A DNA stretch of 7,184 nt from Planctomycetota bacterium. GTDB taxonomy: Bacteria; Planctomycetota; Phycisphaerae; WQYP01. The first letter of the stretch is position 1, and each line of letters opens with the position of its first letter. Location of the stretch: contig JAJZCT010000168.1 of the NCBI GenBank assembly GCA_021828925.1, positions 1-7,184 on the forward strand. The letters are read 5' to 3'. This document shows, piece by piece, positions 6,455 through 7,184 of this stretch. The position numbers and the translations under genes were made by a program. Under the pieces are notes generated by a model that was given only the letters and a program-made list of their open reading frames with translations, had not been told where the DNA came from and made no database searches.

Positions 6455-6970
6455 TTAAGCCACGGGCCGGGCACCCGGTCGAAATAATGGCCGCAGGGTT
6501 TCCGCTGCGCAGAGTAAAAATCCCCGCTCCATGGGTGTCAACGGTTGGAATATCTGAATGAAGTGAGCTTCCGCGGCGCGCTGGACGCTTTGCAGCACGG
6601 CAATGCCCGCAGGCGTCAAAGATAAGAGTGATCGACGCCGATCGCGACGGTCTTCCTTCCGCTGCAGCAAGCCGGCCCGGGACAATTCATCGGCAACCTT
6701 GGACGCTGAAGGTAGCGTCAGGCCCATAACTTCGGCGGCATCGGAAATCGAGAGTTCAGGAGACAGGGCTACAGCCATCATCATGCGGAATTGGCCCACG
6801 CGTAAATCACCGCCTTCGGCCGTGCGTAAATGCCGCCGCAGCGACCCCATCATGTGGGGGATCAGGGACACAAAGGCTTTGGCCAGCGTAGCGGCCTGTA
6901 CCGTCGATTCGGCGGCGGAGGGCCGGGCGGGCACGGAACCGTTTAGTTTCTTTTTCAAAGCACTTCGCAT
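6455..6970 (-). CDS. MarR family transcriptional regulator
   Basis: This 171-residue protein is a probable dimeric winged-helix repressor of the efflux operon it heads. After a basic, Pro/Ala-rich N-terminal tail (1-25), a dimerisation helix follows (about 27-50). The helix-turn-helix is at about 73-100 (LSISDAAEVMGLTLPSASKVADELSRAGLL), and the wing RKEDRRDRRRSLLSLT (104-119) carries the D-R-R signature of MarR proteins. C-terminal dimer helices run about 121-165. It is somewhat longer than the usual about 140-150 residues because of the tail. The start is ATG 6970, where AAAGAG (6982-6977) is 6 bases upstream; the ATG at 6976 would leave no spacing. The pump genes follow on the same strand, the usual arrangement for local ligand-responsive control. 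Its inducer cannot be told from sequence. There is no cysteine in the DNA-binding domain; one Cys lies in the C-terminal helix, so thiol-based sensing is neither supported nor excluded. Confidence 0.92.
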   Translation of the reverse strand: MRSALKKKLNGSVPARPSAAESTVQAATLAKAFVSLIPHMMGSLRRHLRTAEGGDLRVGQFRMMMAVALSPELSISDAAEVMGLTLPSASKVADELSRAGLLQRKEDRRDRRRSLLSLTPAGIAVLQSVQRAAEAHFIQIFQPLTPMERGFLLCAAETLRPLFRPGARPVA

Positions 6971-7023
6971 GGTCATCTCTTTGGTTACCGCGTCCTTCGG
7001 CCGCTTGGAAGCGGTTCAAGAAC

Positions 7024-7051
7024 AGTATAACGCACAATTTGCGAATGTATA
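7024..7051 (-). promoter_or_regulatory. Putative sigma-70-type promoter of the marR-efflux operon
   Basis: On the minus strand TATACA (7051-7046) and TATACT (7029-7024) are separated by 16 bases. They match the -35 and -10 consensus at 4 of 6 and 5 of 6 positions. Transcription would begin near 7017, giving a leader of roughly 47 bases before ATG 6970. The region is locally A/T-rich between two coding segments. The call is made by eye with no scoring, and promoter consensus may differ in this lineage. Confidence 0.5.
7031..7043. promoter_or_regulatory. Candidate operator: near-palindrome in the promoter spacer
   Basis: CGCACAATTTGCG is a 13-base near-palindrome (CGCA...TGCG with one mismatched pair around an A/T-rich centre) lying exactly between the putative -35 and -10 elements. 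MarR proteins commonly bind 15-20-base A/T-centred palindromes that overlap their own promoter. A regulator bound here would block RNA polymerase. The larger flanking arms GAACA/TGTTC (7020-7024 and 7055-7059) are an alternative or additional site. Confidence 0.4.
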
Positions 7052-7066
7052 GCATGTTCACGCCCG

Positions 7067-7183
7067 TTACAGCACGGAGTAATAAGTGGTCCGATTCTCA
7101 GCGGTGGAAAGTCGGGCGATCACGGAACTCTGCACGGGTTGGGCCGCGCCACCGACCCCGCCGCCCACCAGGGAGCCAGTGGC
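7067..7183 (-). CDS. C-terminal fragment of an unidentified protein, cut by the window edge
   Basis: Reading leftwards from the right edge, a frame with no stop runs 38 codons to a TAA at 7069-7067. It gives a Gly/Val/Ala-rich stretch (SLVGGGVGGAAQPVQSS) and the ending AENRTTYYSVL. Codons mostly end in G or C, like the other genes. The stop leaves a 96-base gap before marR that holds the putative promoter, which makes sense as a gene boundary. The open length is short enough to arise by chance, and no family is recognised. Confidence 0.4.
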   Translation of the reverse strand, partial: ATGSLVGGGVGGAAQPVQSSVIARLSTAENRTTYYSVL

Positions 7184-7184
7184 C

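Noticed and set aside
1..7184. CRISPR array, insertion sequence, prophage, tRNA or rRNA
   Set aside because: No regularly spaced repeats, terminal inverted repeats with a transposase, phage genes or structural RNA sequences were recognised on either strand.

Overview
The window reads as chromosomal DNA from a diderm (outer-membrane-bearing) bacterium of moderate to fairly high GC. The diderm call rests on a five-gene export module that includes a lipid-anchored outer-membrane channel. The pairing of a DUF3467 protein with a family-4-type uracil-DNA glycosylase, and the Ala/Pro-rich linkers, would fit Planctomycetota or a similar lineage. That placement is an impression; no rRNA or other taxonomic marker is present.

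Left part (1-1428, + strand): a short leader with a weak hairpin, then a small DUF3467 protein (92-439), then a uracil-DNA glycosylase (466-1428) with a long Pro/Ala-rich N-terminal extension. The glycosylase keeps its uracil-binding and catalytic motifs. It contains no cysteine at all, so it cannot hold the [4Fe-4S] cluster that is characteristic of its family.

Middle and right part (1456-6970, - strand, convergent with the left part): in transcription order, a MarR-type regulator (6970-6455), a MacA-like periplasmic adaptor (6398-5109), a MacB-type ATPase (5058-4318), a MacB-type FtsX permease (4313-2949) and a NodT/OprM-type outer-membrane lipoprotein channel (2922-1456). Gaps are 56, 50, 4 and 26 bases, so this is very probably one operon for a split-MacB tripartite efflux pump. 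ATPase and permease would form the inner-membrane motor, the adaptor bridges the periplasm, and the channel opens to the outside. The MarR protein is the likely local repressor. A plausible sigma-70 promoter lies upstream of it (7051-7024), with a near-palindrome in its spacer. GAACA/TGTTC arms flank that promoter and recur as a 14-base palindrome between the regulator and the adaptor.

Right edge (7067-7184): probably the C-terminal end of another - strand gene that runs out of the window.

No mobile element, CRISPR array, tRNA or rRNA was seen. Most of the window is a conventional efflux locus. The cysteine-free glycosylase is the observation most worth a second look.
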